Shown here in pieces: positions 13,527 through 15,261 of a DNA stretch of 15,261 nucleotides. Source of the stretch: Alphaproteobacteria bacterium (GTDB taxonomy: Bacteria > Pseudomonadota > Alphaproteobacteria > Rs-D84); contig WSMU01000021.1 in assembly GCA_013316395.1 (NCBI GenBank), positions 1 through 15,261 of the forward strand. The letters are read 5' to 3'. The notes beneath the pieces were generated by a model. It made no database searches. It worked only from the letters and a program-made list of their open reading frames with translations, and was not told where the DNA came from. Each line of letters begins with the position of its first letter. Within the stretch, counting starts at the first letter, position 1. Position numbers and translations under genes: made by a program.

Positions 13527-13546
13527 GGAAAAAGTGTCATTTTTCC
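13527..13546. other. Inverted repeat downstream of the GNAT gene
   Basis: GGAAAAA gtgtca TTTTTCC, a 7-bp stem, next to a palindromic CCGCGCGG (13521-13528). It is not followed by a T-run on the + strand, so it is a poor terminator by itself. It may contribute to ending or protecting the GNAT message. Confidence 0.35.
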
Positions 13547-13560
13547 ATCTCCAAAAAAAT

Positions 13561-13600
13561 CGGGGGATAAAAAAAATCCCCCGCCCGGGCGGGGGATTTT
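13561..13600. terminator. groEL terminator with a third, competing repeat arm
   Basis: A near-perfect palindrome (13573-13600) with an 8-bp outer arm ATCCCCCG / CGGGGGAT and a CCCGGG centre is followed on the - strand by eight Ts, a strong groEL terminator. A third arm, CGGGGGAT at 13561-13568, can pair with the same ATCCCCCG (13576-13583), giving two mutually exclusive hairpins. It also faces the end of the GNAT gene. Confidence 0.85.
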
Positions 13601-13602
13601 GA

Positions 13603-15222
13603 TTACATCATTCCTGGCATTCCCGCCGGCATTTGTGCGCCGGCCGGTTTTTCTTCCGGAATCTCAGACATTACTGCACCGGTTGTCAGCATGACGCCTG
13701 CAGTGCTGGCTGCGGCCTGGATTGCTGTTTTTACAACCTTGGCCGGGTCGATAATGCCCGCCTTCATCATATCGACATATTCGCCTGTCTGGGCGTTATA
13801 GCCGGTGTTATAATCTTTTGCCTCGGATACTTTGCCGACAACAATTTCACCCGACACGCCCGCATTTTCCGCAATTTGTGCACATGGCTGGCTAAGAGCG
13901 CGGCGTACAATGTCAATACCCACATTTTGGTCGGTATTCGCACCCTTTACCTTGTCCAGTGCCTCAATCGCGCGCACCAATGCAACGCCGCCGCCGGCAA
14001 CAATGCCGCCTTCTACGGCTGCACGTGTTGCCGCCAATGCATCATCAACGCGGTCTTTCTTTTCTTTTACCTCTACCTCGGTCATGCCGCCAACTTTGAT
14101 AACGGCAACCCCGCCGACCAGCTTTGCCAGGCGCTCAGACAGCTTTTCCCGGTCATAATCGCTGGTCGTGGTGGAAATTGCATTGCGAATTTCGTCGGCA
14201 CGTGCCGCAATAGCTTTTTTGTCGCCGCCACCATGGGCCAGCAGTGTTGAATCCTTGCTTACTACAACTTTCTTTGCTGTTCCCAGAACATCCATGGAAA
14301 TATTGTCAAATGTCATGCCCATGTCGTCGGAAATTACGGTTGCACCGGTTACAATGGCGATGTCTTTCAGCATTTCTTTGCGTCGGTCACCAAATCCGGG
14401 TGCTTTTACCGCGCAAACTTTCAATCCACCGCGCAGGCGGTTCAGAACCAGTGTCGCCAGCGCCTCAGATTCCACATCTTCTGCAATAATCAGCAGCGGT
14501 CTACCCGACTGTGCAATAGGTTCCAGTATCGGCAGCAATGCCTGCAGGCCCGTTATTTTCTTTTCAGATACTAAAATTTGGGCGCCTTCCAACTCGGCCA
14601 GCATTTTTTCGCTGTTTGTGACGAAATAGGGCGACATAAATCCCTGTTCGAACTGCATGCCTTCTACAACGTCAATTTCTGTATCCAGGCCTTTTGCTTC
14701 TTCGACAGTTATAACGCCTTCCTTGCCCACTTTTTCCATGGCGGCGGCGATTTTTTCACCGATATCATGGTCTGAATTGGCAGAAATTGTGGCAACCTGG
14801 GCGATTTCTGCGCTGTTTTTGACAGGGCGCGCATGTTTGTCTATATCTGCAACAACGGCTGCGGTTGCGATATCAATTCCACGCTTGATATCCATGGGAT
14901 TCATGCCGGCTGCAATTACGCGACGGCCTTCGCGTATCAGCTTCTGGGCCAGTACAGTTGCCGTTGTTGTACCGTCACCTGCATCATCGCCTGCTTTTTT
15001 TGCCACTTCCTGAATCATTCGGGCGCCGATGTTTTCCTGGGGGTCTGGCAGGGATACCGCCTTGGCCACTGTAACACCGTCCTTGGTTGCAGCCGGTGCG
15101 CCGTATGATTTTTCAATAACGACAGTGCGCCCCTTGGGCCCCATTGTGATTTTCACAGCATTAGCCAGCTTATCTACACCCGCCGCCAGTTTGTCCGTAT
15201 TAAATACGATTTCTTTTGCCAT
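13603..15222 (-). CDS. groEL: Chaperonin GroEL (60 kDa)
   Basis: A 539-residue ATP-driven folding chaperonin subunit that forms double heptameric rings and works with GroES in the cytoplasm. It aligns by eye over its full length with GroEL. Landmarks are ITMGPKGRTVVIEKSYGAP (25-43), the ATP-binding AGDGTTTATVLAQ with Asp83, GVITVEEAKG in the apical region, GDRRKEMLKDIA, VDDALAATRAAVEGGIVAGGG near the second hinge, and a short MPAGMPGMM tail in place of the longer GGM repeats of E. coli. The start is ATG with AAAGGAAAG just upstream. The preceding gene's tail is groES, 13 bases away, so this is a standard groESL operon. No CIRCE element can be looked for because the operon promoter lies outside the window. 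Confidence 0.98.
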   Translation of the reverse strand: MAKEIVFNTDKLAAGVDKLANAVKITMGPKGRTVVIEKSYGAPAATKDGVTVAKAVSLPDPQENIGARMIQEVAKKAGDDAGDGTTTATVLAQKLIREGRRVIAAGMNPMDIKRGIDIATAAVVADIDKHARPVKNSAEIAQVATISANSDHDIGEKIAAAMEKVGKEGVITVEEAKGLDTEIDVVEGMQFEQGFMSPYFVTNSEKMLAELEGAQILVSEKKITGLQALLPILEPIAQSGRPLLIIAEDVESEALATLVLNRLRGGLKVCAVKAPGFGDRRKEMLKDIAIVTGATVISDDMGMTFDNISMDVLGTAKKVVVSKDSTLLAHGGGDKKAIAARADEIRNAISTTTSDYDREKLSERLAKLVGGVAVIKVGGMTEVEVKEKKDRVDDALAATRAAVEGGIVAGGGVALVRAIEALDKVKGANTDQNVGIDIVRRALSQPCAQIAENAGVSGEIVVGKVSEAKDYNTGYNAQTGEYVDMMKAGIIDPAKVVKTAIQAAASTAGVMLTTGAVMSEIPEEKPAGAQMPAGMPGMM

Positions 15223-15235
15223 TTTCTTTCCTTTC

Positions 15236-15261
15236 TTATTTCAAAATTCCTAATATATCGC
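15236..15261 (-). CDS. groES: 3' end of groES (co-chaperonin), cut by the window edge
   Basis: On the - strand the last bases read GAT ATA TTA GGA ATT TTG AAA TAA, that is DILGILK and stop. This matches the C-terminal end expected of GroES (DILG-hydrophobic-hydrophobic-x). It lies 13 bases before the groEL ATG in the standard groES-groEL order. Only seven complete codons are visible, so the call rests on this short match plus position. Confidence 0.82.

Noticed and set aside
13633..14250. Long open frames opposite groEL and other genes on the antisense strand
   Set aside because: They lie fully within conserved genes, have no family resemblance, and show composition expected of an antisense shadow.
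1..15261. Mobile element, prophage, toxin-antitoxin or CRISPR locus
   Set aside because: No transposase, integrase, phage structural gene, spaced direct repeats or target duplication could be seen; the lone HTH gene has no partner in the window.

Overview
The window reads as a compact stretch of chromosome from an alphaproteobacterium, probably a host-associated, possibly gut-type, deep-branching lineage. This is inference. It rests on the RNase III signature NERLEFVGDRVLGL, which is the alphaproteobacterial style, the 'RWPST.SLAKIL..TG.SLEDF' regulator at the left edge, which belongs to an alphaproteobacterial LexA/S24-type family, the adjacent lepB-rnc pair, and a secreted choloylglycine-hydrolase-family enzyme. 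No insertion sequence, phage gene, integrase, CRISPR array or plasmid function is visible. Every complete gene, and the groES tail, ends in TAA.

Layout. 1-303: short helix-turn-helix protein. 418-5032 (+): a class A penicillin-binding protein, an ABC exporter and a signal-peptide-bearing outer-membrane beta-barrel protein. 5058-6587 (-): comM/yifB AAA+ ATPase, convergent with the barrel gene. 6659-8538 (+): lepB, rnc and secG. 8583-9692 (-): a small membrane protein whose 5' end seems frameshifted, then a membrane-anchored protein with about 20-residue bactofilin-like repeats. 9797-10297 (-): ogt DNA-repair methyltransferase. 10366-10439 (+): tRNA-Gln(CUG). 10567-11652 (+): secreted choloylglycine-hydrolase-family enzyme. 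11674-12645 (-): M23 endopeptidase. 12742-13470 (+): GNAT acetyltransferase with a Cys-rich C-terminal extension. 13603-15261 (-): groEL and the last codons of groES.

Functionally it is dominated by envelope work: peptidoglycan synthesis (PBP), cutting (M23), export (SecG, LepB, ABC exporter), an outer-membrane barrel and a possible envelope scaffold. The rest is core housekeeping (RNase III, GroESL, tRNA, ComM, Ogt). Convergent gene pairs are tightly packed and share symmetric hairpin terminators, some overlapping stop codons.

The least ordinary signals are four. (1) Several genes have a good -10 box ending only 6-8 nt before the start codon and no Shine-Dalgarno, which implies leaderless mRNAs. 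(2) The 66-residue membrane gene has a full promoter, Shine-Dalgarno and ATG one base out of frame with its body. (3) The bactofilin-like protein has a predicted periplasmic repeat domain. (4) RNase III has Asn where the family has a metal-binding Asp. I did not find a clear new multi-gene defence or mobile system.
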